A stretch of DNA of 64,000 nucleotides from Bacteroidales bacterium UBA3843 (GTDB lineage Bacteria; Bacteroidota; Bacteroidia; Bacteroidales; Paludibacteraceae), in the NCBI GenBank assembly GCA_002392745.1, contig DGHR01000003.1:214963-278962 (forward strand), in the 5' to 3' direction. A program made the position numbers and the translations under genes. The notes beneath the pieces are model-generated. The model made no database searches, had not been told where the DNA came from, and was given only the letters and a program-made list of their open reading frames with translations. Shown here in pieces: positions 26,201-33,900 of this stretch. Positions within the stretch are counted from its first letter, which is position 1. The number at the start of each line of letters is the position of its first letter.

Positions 26201-26524
26201 TATCCGTACAACATCATGACGATGCAGGAGAGTCTGGCGGCCACCAACCCGCTCAACCGCTTCATCATCGATGCTTCGGTCGGTAAACTGATTTACCTCA
26301 AGAACCGCCAGTCAATCTCTATCAACCTCAGTGTGACCAACCTGACCAACAACACGCATTTCAAGACCGGCGGTTACCAGCAAGCCCGTCTGCCGCGTGC
26401 CGTGCGCCAGGGAGAGAAAGACTACCAGAACTCGGCTATCACCGCCAACGCCTGGAAATACCCGTCTAAGTATTACTACGCGTGGGGTGCCAACTTCTTC
26501 CTAACAGTAACCTATAAATTCTAA
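23210..26524 (+). CDS. TonB-dependent receptor with carboxypeptidase-like N-terminal domain
   Basis: 1104-residue outer-membrane receptor. Signal peptide MKKIISLVFALAVAYAAMA; then a CarboxypepD_reg-like beta-sandwich (SLRGRVVDQSTQTPVVGAKV, about 20-105); an acidic/Ser linker (EEEMSDDEGRSQAQASSSS); a plug region (about 140-220, FNSTVSFAWSTARYRNRGYE); and a long 22-strand-type barrel ending in the aromatic strand NFFLTVTYKF. It differs from SusC in lacking the usual TonB-box/plug wording and in being paired not with SusD but with the DUF5689 lipoprotein 5 bases downstream. Substrate unknown. Confidence 0.88.
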   Translation: MKKIISLVFALAVAYAAMAQTSLRGRVVDQSTQTPVVGAKVTLANQNIATMTNASGEFSLLYLNATDEEVIIEAEGYIAAIELIQLQQNVTNEMKTVELQQDIVSQTQDEILLNLTEEEMSDDEGRSQAQASSSSASTDVFNSTVSFAWSTARYRNRGYESKAESYYIEGLNFNSQERGQFNYSAMGGLNDASRYKDVINPIEANAFTFGGLGQATNYMMGATRYAQGWKVGVAGTNRNYKARVNATYASGVMPSGWAVIAQLAYRFSPYIDNKGIIGEGIKYYSLGYFLAAEKIWDNSRLKLITFGAPTERGQNAAVTQEVYDLTGSIYYNPYWGYQNGKVRNSRIVKSFDPTVVAAYEINLDEQQKLKVAAGYHYSWYSNSALNFYNAPDPRPDYYRNLPSAMWDGQIANPYYETSGTQLFDDAGKHYPWGMFIGEDMNGRSLGSGFVADDGNLVGPSVNRDQYNALVNLWKNRDNKTTQIDWENIYASNFANNVNNPDGSARYILERRHNDIQEASASVNYVNTQFNHLKMTVGVEGKFSQGIHYKTIDDLLGANQWIDVDAFADRDIKELASNSGFTQEDIQLVRMNEVRTGYSDIIHADGRRFGYDYRINMGNAKAWFQNEWSFNEVDLYYALAFNYTSMQRYTNMLNGRAWYLTKVAEEKTGSEAWKYYGKASYDAVKAAEADGTLKSGSRIMGDAHHFLDPAFKLGATYKINGRNRLKLNALVKTEAPLARDAYISQRVHDRVVENIYTHDKAKSLGDFYAASQKVASADLTYEFNYPIVRGRVTGFFTQTWNGTELNGYYDDEARTFVNQAMTGIDKRYMGIEAAAAVKMGTYFTLTGAASVGDYRYTSDANSVTSAENGMPMTQDLSTKELIFETRDKVLLKGLKLSTGPQVNASLKLSFFHPKMWFADITVNYHDWNYLSVAPSRRMQGLYTGIRTDGTAVNGWYGDTYANAVQTTDNQELRVSVDDNGNAVYENAVLDANGVPVLKYPYNIMTMQESLAATNPLNRFIIDASVGKLIYLKNRQSISINLSVTNLTNNTHFKTGGYQQARLPRAVRQGEKDYQNSAITANAWKYPSKYYYAWGANFFLTVTYKF

Positions 26525-26529
26525 GCAAT

Positions 26530-27789
26530 ATGAAGACGAACAAATATCTTTTGTACTTTGTACTTAGTCCATTAGTACTTTCTTTGGCATCCTGCGAACC
26601 GAAAGCCCTGACACTGGAAGATGTCTTCACCGACGAGACGACGCTGGCAGACGAACTGGCAGCCGAGAACCCGGAGGGCTACGAGATATACACTCTCAAC
26701 CAGTTTCTGGATACCTACATGACCGAGCAGGGTAATTTCTGGAGCGACACCAGCCGCTATCGTGACCGTTCTACTGCGGATAATGTTATCTTTATGTACT
26801 CGGTGGACACGCTCCCTACCAATGGCAAGGGAATCTATATCCGCGGACGCGTTACAACCGATGACTGGTCCGGCAACTTCTATAAATCCATGGTTATTCA
26901 GCAGGTTGTTGCCGGTGAGCAGCAGAACTTGCGTATCTCTGTCGACCTGGGTTCAAGCGGTGGTATGTACCAAATCGGCCAGGAGATTCTCATCCGTTGC
27001 AACGGACTGGCAGTCGGACGATATGCCAACCAGCCGCAACTATGCATCCCGTCGTACAACAACAATATCTATGCGATGAACGCTTCGCAGAAGGTCGGAT
27101 GGGCTCCCGGACGTATCCAGGGCTCCGTCTTCCGCAGAGTTACACGTATGATTGGTACACCCGACGTATCCAAACTGAAATACGATGAACTGACGCTGAA
27201 CGACTTGTATTCAAGCGCTAAAATCAATGCTTTCAGCAACACCAAGGAGTGTATGGATGAAATCCGCAAACAGGACGGACGGCTCGTTATTATCAAAGGC
27301 GTGCATTTCACGGGTCAATTCGATGACCAGGGAACCGTCAAAGAATGCGAAGTCATTCACCCTGATTCCGCCAATAGCGCAAATGTATTCGCGCCGACCA
27401 GCAATAATATCGGATATCCGCAAGGACGTATTATTACGGACGGAAGCGGAAAAGCATTGATGTGCTCCAGCTCGGAGTATGCCAAGTTCGCTTATTACTA
27501 CCTCCCCGGTGCAGACAAAAACGGTGTTTCACACTGCCAGGACTGGGAGGGTACCGTAACCGGTATTTTGGGCTTCTATGAAGATAAAGCAAGTGAGTTG
27601 AAAGACCTGAAGAATGAGATACATATTGAAAACGATAGTAAATCTACCGAAGCTTGGAAGAAATGGTCGGTAACTCCGCGTGGCATTCCGGGCATCGGTA
27701 TCGCCGATATCAAGATGTACTACCAGGGGGATCCGGAAATGGGTGAATGGACTCCTAAAGAGTTTGACCCGAAGGACTATAACCATTAA
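26530..27789 (+). CDS. DUF5689 surface lipoprotein
   Basis: 419 residues. Lipoprotein signal MKTNKYLLYFVLSPLVLSLA with lipobox LASC, so the mature protein starts at Cys23. The DUF5689 domain has IYIRGRVTTDDWSGNFYKSM, then LRISVDLGSSGGMYQIGQEI and IRCNGLAVGRYANQPQLCIP, an OB-like fold. The C-terminal half (about 230-419) has no recognised family. It begins 5 bases after the TonB receptor gene; in Bacteroidota the two form a recurrent receptor/lipoprotein pair, and an accessory role in substrate capture is inferred. Confidence 0.85.
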   Translation: MKTNKYLLYFVLSPLVLSLASCEPKALTLEDVFTDETTLADELAAENPEGYEIYTLNQFLDTYMTEQGNFWSDTSRYRDRSTADNVIFMYSVDTLPTNGKGIYIRGRVTTDDWSGNFYKSMVIQQVVAGEQQNLRISVDLGSSGGMYQIGQEILIRCNGLAVGRYANQPQLCIPSYNNNIYAMNASQKVGWAPGRIQGSVFRRVTRMIGTPDVSKLKYDELTLNDLYSSAKINAFSNTKECMDEIRKQDGRLVIIKGVHFTGQFDDQGTVKECEVIHPDSANSANVFAPTSNNIGYPQGRIITDGSGKALMCSSSEYAKFAYYYLPGADKNGVSHCQDWEGTVTGILGFYEDKASELKDLKNEIHIENDSKSTEAWKKWSVTPRGIPGIGIADIKMYYQGDPEMGEWTPKEFDPKDYNH

Positions 27790-27802
27790 TCTGTTGCGGT
27801 AG

Positions 27803-28279
27803 GTGAACTGGCTTGATATCCTCTTGTTACTGCCGCTTCTGGTCGGCCTGGTACGCGGGCTGATGCGCGGGCTTGTCTCCGAGATCATCGCCATTGCGGT
27901 GGTGATTTTCGGAGTGCTCGGTTCCAGATGCTGGGCGCCGCCCTTCTCCGCATGGCTCTTACGACAATGGGCATGGCCGCAAGGCGTATGCGATGTCGTC
28001 GCATACGTGTTGCTGTTTCTCGCTATTGCCGTGATGCTGTCTATCTTCGCACGCGGACTGACCAAGTTCATGCGGGCTATTCATCTCGGATGGGCCAACC
28101 GCCTGGCGGGAGGGCTCTTCGGGATGGCGAAATATGGCATCCTGGTGCTGGTGGTGGTCTTTGTAATGGATAAAACCAACGAGAGCTTCCATTGGCTGGA
28201 CCAGTCGCCCGTAGTCAAGACATCAGTGGTCTATCCGCAGATGCTCAAAGCCACGCATTATATAGAGAACCGGAACTGA
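27803..28279 (+). CDS. CvpA family membrane protein
   Basis: 158 residues beginning at GTG (27803). Four hydrophobic segments: WLDILLLLPLLVGLVRGLMRG, SEIIAIAVVIFGVLGS, VVAYVLLFLAIAVMLSIFA and GILVLVVVFVMDK. The opening D-I/L-LL-LP-G-RG-G pattern and the RLAGGLFGMAKYGI segment are typical of CvpA proteins, first linked to colicin V production and more generally to envelope integrity. It follows the DUF5689 lipoprotein by 13 bases. Confidence 0.85.
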   Translation: MNWLDILLLLPLLVGLVRGLMRGLVSEIIAIAVVIFGVLGSRCWAPPFSAWLLRQWAWPQGVCDVVAYVLLFLAIAVMLSIFARGLTKFMRAIHLGWANRLAGGLFGMAKYGILVLVVVFVMDKTNESFHWLDQSPVVKTSVVYPQMLKATHYIENRN

Positions 28280-28329
28280 CAAAAAACGCCGGGACTACCC
28301 TGCTTTCGATGTCATAAAATCTTTATCGG

Positions 28330-28367
28330 GGTTTTCTCGAGGTTTTCTCGAGGTTTTTTCGAGGTTT
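28330..28367 (+). repeat. 11-bp tandem repeat, 3.4 copies
   Basis: GGTTTTCTCGA at 28330-28340 and 28341-28351, GGTTTTTTCGA at 28352-28362, then GGTTT. It lies between cvpA and folK. It shares only the 11-bp period with the arrays at 8852, 29811 and 41771. Confidence 0.9.
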
Positions 28368-28410
28368 AAACGGTACCACTGCCTTAGCATTATTTAGTGT
28401 TATAGTAAGG

Positions 28411-28905
28411 ATGATATATTATCTTTCTTTGGGAGCCAATCTGGGCGAACGCGAACAAACCATCCGTCAAGCCCTGGAGCGGATAGAGCAGCAGGGGGGA
28501 ACAATCCTCCGCTGCTCTTCGTTTTACTATTCCGAGCCATGGGGGTTTCGGAGCGAACATGCCTTCTGCAATCTCTGTTGCGCGGTAGAGACGACGCTTG
28601 AGCCAATCGAGATGTTGCGCGCAACGCAATCCATAGAGCTACAGCTGGGACGAACAGAGAAATCTGTGAACGGCGAATATCACGACCGCACGATAGATAT
28701 CGACCTCATACGTGCGTTCGACGACGAGGGAAAGGAAATCATACTACAAATAACCAATCAACAATCAGAAATAAGCAACGTCCCGTTGCTCTCCCTCCCC
28801 CACCCGATCTGGCAACAGCGGGATTTTGTCCGCATCCCTCTCGCGGAAATCCTGCCTTGTACAGAAGCGCCCCTCGCGGACGGCAATGAGGTGGAGGGCA
28901 ACTGA
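28411..28905 (+). CDS. folK: HPPK (2-amino-4-hydroxy-6-hydroxymethyldihydropteridine pyrophosphokinase)
   Basis: 164 residues. Transfers pyrophosphate from ATP to the pterin in folate synthesis. Motifs: YLSLGANLGEREQTIRQAL at the start, FYYSEPWGF, and the signature GRTEKSVNGEYHDRTIDIDLI, holding the two catalytic Mg-binding Asp residues. Between residues about 111 and 127 it has an unusual NQQSEISN-type insert, encoded by a word (AACCAATCAACAATCA) resembling the intergenic repeats at 44.7 kb. The next gene starts 1 base after its stop. Confidence 0.93.
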   Translation: MIYYLSLGANLGEREQTIRQALERIEQQGGTILRCSSFYYSEPWGFRSEHAFCNLCCAVETTLEPIEMLRATQSIELQLGRTEKSVNGEYHDRTIDIDLIRAFDDEGKEIILQITNQQSEISNVPLLSLPHPIWQQRDFVRIPLAEILPCTEAPLADGNEVEGN

Positions 28906-28906
28906 T

Positions 28907-29794
28907 ATGACTAATCGACAAAAATCATTCATCGGTTTTATGGCCGGAGCGGCAGCGGGTATCTCGTATGGCCTGAACCCGCTGTTTGGCAAACCGCTTT
29001 TGAGCGGCGGTGTGCCGGTGTTGTCAATGCTGTTTTTCCGCTATGCCATCTCGGTGGTCATACTGGGTCTGTGGATGGCGTGCAGGCATGAGTCTTTCCG
29101 CGTCAACGGACGCGAGATGCGGCTGTTGCTTGTGCTCGGCTGTCTCTTTGCCGCCAGCAGCGTTTTTCTCTTCGAATCGTATCGTTTCATCCCTTCCGGA
29201 CTGGCAACGACGTTCGTTTATCTCTATCCTGTGTTCGTGGCGCTCATCATGGTCGGGCTGCATGTCTATCCCAAATGGCAGGTATGGCTGTGTATAGCCG
29301 CCACGCTCGCGGGAGTGGTCCTGCTCAGTTGGCCGGCTGCCGGCGTAGAGATTCATTGGATAGGTATTGTCCTGGCGGCCATGTCTGCCTTGAGTTATGC
29401 CATTTATCTGGTGATTGTCAATCGCTCGCAGCGCATCAGACATATCTCCGAACATCTGCTGACGTTCTACGGCCTGGTGGTAGGCGCCGTCGCTTTCCTG
29501 GCATACCTGCTCATTGACGGCACGCCGGTGCTGCAAGGCATAGATACCGCCTCCGAAGTGCTGAACCTCATCGGACTGGCGGTCTTTCCCACTATGATTG
29601 CGATGCTGACGATAGCGCTCTCTACCCGTCTCATCGGACCTACCAAGACATCTGTCCTGGGGGCTTTTGAACCCGTGACGGCTATCATGGTCGGCACGCT
29701 GGTGTTTGGCGAACCGCTGACGGTGAACATCATCGCCGGCATTGCCATCTGTATTGCCGCTGTGCTCTTCATGATTCTGAGCGAGAAGAAATAA
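28907..29794 (+). CDS. EamA/DMT-family transporter
   Basis: 295-residue inner-membrane protein with ten hydrophobic segments in two homologous halves (first half from AGAAAGISYGLNPLFGKPL; second from IGIVLAAMSALSYAIYLVIV). SGLATTFVYLYPVFVALIM and LGAFEPVTAIMVGTLVFGE are the repeated EamA signatures. Such proteins export metabolites or amino acids; substrate cannot be told. The start at 28907 follows the folK stop by one base, so the two are one transcript. Confidence 0.88.
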   Translation: MTNRQKSFIGFMAGAAAGISYGLNPLFGKPLLSGGVPVLSMLFFRYAISVVILGLWMACRHESFRVNGREMRLLLVLGCLFAASSVFLFESYRFIPSGLATTFVYLYPVFVALIMVGLHVYPKWQVWLCIAATLAGVVLLSWPAAGVEIHWIGIVLAAMSALSYAIYLVIVNRSQRIRHISEHLLTFYGLVVGAVAFLAYLLIDGTPVLQGIDTASEVLNLIGLAVFPTMIAMLTIALSTRLIGPTKTSVLGAFEPVTAIMVGTLVFGEPLTVNIIAGIAICIAAVLFMILSEKK

Positions 29795-29810
29795 CGGCGG
29801 CGTTAATACC

Positions 29811-29931
29811 GCTGCCTTGTTGCAGCCATTTTGCAGTCATTTTGCTGCCTTGTTGCTGTCATTTTGCAGTCATTTTGCAATCATTCTCAAACGCATCTCA
29901 TTCACATCTCGTTCGCATCTCGTTCGCATTA
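29811..29931 (+). repeat. Exact-period 11-bp degenerate tandem array, 11 units
   Basis: Eleven consecutive 11-base units without a length change. The first seven follow G-C-A/T-G-T/C-C-A/T-T-T/G-T-T (for example GCAGTCATTTT three bases in common with each neighbour, GCTGCCTTGTT), and the last four follow CGTTCGCATCT. The sequence drifts along the array while the period stays fixed. It begins 16 bases after the EamA stop and ends 109 bases before the tRNA-His promoter. No gene lies in 29795-30160. Confidence 0.92.
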
Positions 29932-30039
29932 TGAACGCCGCAACAGCCTGTTGAGCCTTTTTTGGGGGGGAGACAACACTCCTCTTTTGAGCCTGATTGC
30001 CGCCCATTAGCGGATTATTTGCAAAAAAATGCAGAAATA

Positions 30040-30071
30040 TTTGCATATGTCAGAAAAAAGCAGTACCTTTG
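30040..30071 (+). promoter_or_regulatory. Promoter of tRNA-His
   Basis: TTTG (30040-30043), 20 nt, TACCTTTG (30064-30071). The leader of about 85 nt before the tRNA includes the hairpin GCGACC-TTTGA-GGTCGC (30136-30152), perhaps a processing signal. Confidence 0.83.
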
Positions 30072-30160
30072 CACCCGCTTTTAGGAAATGACGATAAATC
30101 GTACTTCGTATATCGTCAAATCGTAAATGCGCGTCGCGACCTTTGAGGTCGCTCGCTTAT

Positions 30161-30234
30161 GGTGGTCTTAGCTCAGTTGGTAGAGCATCGGATTGTGGTT
30201 CCGAGTGTCGTGGGTTCGAGCCCCACATTCCACC
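30161..30234 (+). tRNA. tRNA-His, anticodon GTG
   Basis: Anticodon stem TCGGA/TCCGA around TTGTGGT, so the anticodon is GTG. D arm GCTC/GAGC, T arm GTGGG/CCCAC with TTCGAGC. The extra 5' G(-1) at 30161, opposite C73, is the histidine identity element. The acceptor GTGGTCT/ATTCCAC pairs at positions 1-4 and 7 but has T-T and C-T mismatches at 5-68 and 6-67. CCA is not encoded. Confidence 0.88.
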
Positions 30235-30244
30235 CAAAAACATA

Positions 30245-30280
30245 AATCAGCAGCCTTTATGGTTGCTGATTTTGTTTTGT
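30245..30280 (+). terminator. Intrinsic terminator after tRNA-His
   Basis: AATCAGCAGCC / GGTTGCTGATT stem with loop TTTAT, then TTTGTTTTG. A second hairpin, CCCCGAGAATT / AATTCTTGGGG with a two-base loop, lies at 30316-30339. Nothing else is seen up to the next gene. Confidence 0.85.
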
Positions 30281-30410
30281 GAATGTGTTTAGGCTCGGAC
30301 CCATCTTATCGGGGTCCCCGAGAATTTTAATTCTTGGGGAGAGCGAGTCACTGCGGCTACCTAAAAGCTACATTGTAGCGTAGGTCGTAGCAAGCAGATG
30401 ACGAGCGAGG

Positions 30411-30881
30411 TCACGCTCTCTGCCTGCTGCGCAGGAAGCGCAGGCAGGCAAAAGCCGTGGCAAGGATCAGAACAAACAGCCAAGGAGTATCTCCTACGGG
30501 TGAACGCCAAACGGCCTCACCGATAGCCAAGTTCTCCTCATCGTCTTCGTCACCGTCTGAACCCGGGCGAGATACTCTGCGCGGACCATTGGAGGTAGCA
30601 GAGGGCATATAACATGCGCCGCCGGGCTGATTGAGTTGCCTGAAGTTAGAGGCCGAGATGGCGCTGAATGATTGCGGGCGTGCTACAGCGGGTGTAGTCG
30701 CATTCACGGGCGACGAGGAGGGCATAGTCCCCGTGGAAACGGAGACGAAGCCCATATTCTCCGACGGAGCGGCCCCTACACTGATGACCTGTGCTTTCGA
30801 GGTCATCGTGACAGCCGTGGCATCGACCGATGCCATCAGCGTCAGCAGGCATAACAATATATAATAAACAGATCTTTTCAT
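30411..30881 (-). CDS. Small exported protein with C-terminal PVGD-membrane-Arg tail
   Basis: 156 residues, not assigned to a known family. Signal peptide MKRSVYYILLCLLTLMASVDA; a Ser/Thr/Ala/Pro-rich low-complexity middle (about 25-110); an acidic patch DGDEDDEENLA; then SPVGDTPW, a hydrophobic segment LFVLILATAFACLRF and a basic end LRSRQRA. The short motif + membrane segment + Arg cluster has the layout of C-terminal sorting or anchoring signals. It begins 22 bases after the stop of the giant T9SS gene on the same strand, so the two are expected to be co-transcribed and to act together. Confidence 0.7.
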   Translation of the reverse strand: MKRSVYYILLCLLTLMASVDATAVTMTSKAQVISVGAAPSENMGFVSVSTGTMPSSSPVNATTPAVARPQSFSAISASNFRQLNQPGGACYMPSATSNGPRRVSRPGSDGDEDDEENLAIGEAVWRSPVGDTPWLFVLILATAFACLRFLRSRQRA

Positions 30882-30903
30882 CAGTACTAATACCTCCTAT
30901 TCA

Positions 30904-33900
30904 TTATTTCACAACAATGCGCTCTACCCTATTTCCGCGCTGCAGCAGATAAACGCCGAGCGGCAGACGGAGCGTGGTCAACAAATCATATTCTCCGAGA
31001 ACAGCGATGCGATGTCCGAGCATATCATAGACAATCGTGTTCTGCGGTCCCGCGTTTGCGGTATTCTCTTCGGTATTGATATTCTCAATGCCGGTAGCTA
31101 CTCCCGGTTCGTCGCTTGCAGCGGCCTTGCGGTGTCCGTTGATATAATAACGGAGCTGGTCGGATTGCGGCGTGGGTACACCTATCTGCAAACCATTGAC
31201 AATCATGATACTATCTCCGGAAACCGCGTCGAATAGATAGAGCGGTTCGTTCCAGTTTCCACTAAGGGCGAAGGACAGTCTGGTGATGTCGGAATAGGTG
31301 TAAACCTGATTGCCTTTGGATGTCAGTTTGTCCTCGAGCGTAGCAAATACCAGCGGCACGGCGTTGATAGAGTCGCGCATATCGAACATGAGTGCGCGGT
31401 TATCCGCGATGGTGTACATGCTGAGCGGGGTAGCGAACGAGCCCTGGTCGAAATAGTTCAGACCTGAAGCCAGACAGAGAGCATCCTCTCCTGGACGGAA
31501 CCCGCGTTCGGCATCGGAAGCCTCACCGATGGTGAGATAAGCTCGGTAGAGTCCCTGGTTGGTCTCGTTGGATGCGGATATATAGAGACGTCTCTCTGCG
31601 GCAGTCTGTTCGTCAGCAGCCGGCATACGGCGTTGGGGAGCGCCCGCAGCCTCATGCACCGGAGTACCGCTACCGGTCATTGCTACCATCGCACCGGGTT
31701 TGAGTACGATGTCGAGCTCAGTGGCTTCAGCGGCGGCAATCAGACCCACAGCGCGCTGCGGAGCGATGAAGTACTTGCCCGGGCCGTCCACCACTTCCGT
31801 GGAATAGGTGGAACCTTCGCGCATCAGGTAGGTAGTGAACTTGTATTTGTTCGCTCCCGCATGCTCCAAATTACCTACGTTGTCTTCGCATAGTTTGTAC
31901 ACATCAACCAGCGACATGGTCGGGTTGCCGAAGAAGAACACTTTGGATGCCTGCTCGTTGGTGAGGTGATAGGTAATCCCCTCTCCTCCTGCGGTTGTCA
32001 GTGCTGTTTTGTCGTAAGCCAGGTTGCCTGTCAGGTCGCTGAATGCCGAACGCGTGAGCGATACTTCCGTGCCTACCGGATACCCTTGTTTCTTGGTTCC
32101 GATATAGTGGTAGCTGTTCTCCTGTTTCGGCAGACGGACGATGAGCGAGCTGTCCTCGACGTCGGTCGGACCGAATCCAAGCAGCGCAACGGCATTGCCG
32201 GGCTTGAGTTCCTGATCGAGCACATTGGTCTTCACCCAATCGGCGGAGTTCTTCGGCGAACGTGTCTCCGTAGCAAGCGGAGATCCCTCCTCATCGGTAT
32301 TCTGGAAGGCGTAGGGCACGGTCGAGTTGTAGTATGCCTGATAGAAGGCGTACGGGAAGGTGCGGTTGTGCGAAGCGCCGAAATCGTTGTTCTCGAACGT
32401 AGCGGGTGCAAAGTCCGGGTCGTTGCCTGCGCCGGCCTCCTTCGGTACGTAGATATCGCCGGAATAGATATGGTCGAGCGCAGGGCTGAAGGTCTGCCAT
32501 TGGGCAGATTTGAACACAACGTCCACAAACGCCTTGGTATAGTTCAGCTTCTCCTGGCCGAGTATCTGCGACTGCGGCTTGAACAGTATCTCGCGGCAGG
32601 TATTCTTGGCATAGCCGAAATGGAGTGTATCTTTTTGGTTCACCACGCTCTCCGTCACAATCGGCAACAGGCTCTCGTCTGCGGTCTTGCCAATGATAAC
32701 GCGGCTGTCTCCCATCGGCACTTTTGCCAAGGCGTCGGGATAGTCTTTATTATTCACCACAGGCATCCAGTTGGCGTCGTCGTTCCAATAGTTGGCGTCG
32801 TCGGGGTGCGAGGGGTTCCAACGCACGGTATCCGGCGCTATAGCGAGGATGAAGGACGAGTGACCCTTTATGTTGTCTTCTTCGCTCTCATCTACGGTAT
32901 AACTATCGCGTGCGGTTGTACCGAAGAAGGCGGTCTTGAATCGATACCAGTGTCCGGCTTTGAGACGGAATGTAGTGCCCGCCTTCGGCGCGAAGCGCAC
33001 GGTATCGCCGATATGGTAATACTCGCCCAAAGCGCTACCGGTAACCTTCTTGTCCTGCTCGTAATAGAACGCTTGCGCTGGAATAGCCTCGTGCCATGCG
33101 GTATCGCTGGTCTCAACCAGTTTGGTTTGTTGCCATCCGAGCACGGTGGATTTATCGTTCTCGTCGTCGATATATGCTATGCGGACGTTGAGTTTCTTGC
33201 CGTTCTCACCGTTTGCCTCGCTGCGCGTAGCGCGGATGACAGGAACGATATAGGTATCGCCCACGCGGCTGTCATACCCGTAGCGGAGTTTATATTCCGG
33301 CTCCTGAGAGTGGAGTTCCAACCACAGCGTGTCGTTGCAAACGGAAGCATGCAACGTGGTGTCGGCAGTACCTGCGGCGTTGCCGTGGGTGACATCGAAA
33401 AGACCCGTTGCCGGTACCGGCAGCAGGTAGAAATAGCTGTCTGCACGGTCACCCATGTATATATCTCGGTAGTCGAGTCCAATCTCCAGCAATCCGGCCT
33501 CTACCAGGTGGTTCAGACGGTTGTAGATAGCGGTTGCTATTTCAATCGGACGTCCGGTACGGGTAAAATCAGCGGGGGTAACGAGACTCCAGTCTGTAAT
33601 ATCACGCATGACGTTTCGGTCGTCATTGACACGGAAGGCATCCATGGCATCCACGAACTCGGTACGTGTGCATCCGTACTTAGCACGGAAGTCGTCATCG
33701 CTGTCGCGCACATCCAGCGAAGCGTGCAGCAGGTCGAACTTACAACGCGGGTTCTTGGTCGGTTTGCTTCCCACCGTTGGTGCAACTGTCAGTTTGATAG
33801 ATGTGCGGTAGGTCTCGTTGGCGGGCAGCAGTTTATGCTCCTCGTCCGAGTCGTCGTACCATGCACGCGGATGGTTGCCCCATGGTTCTCCGTCGACCAG

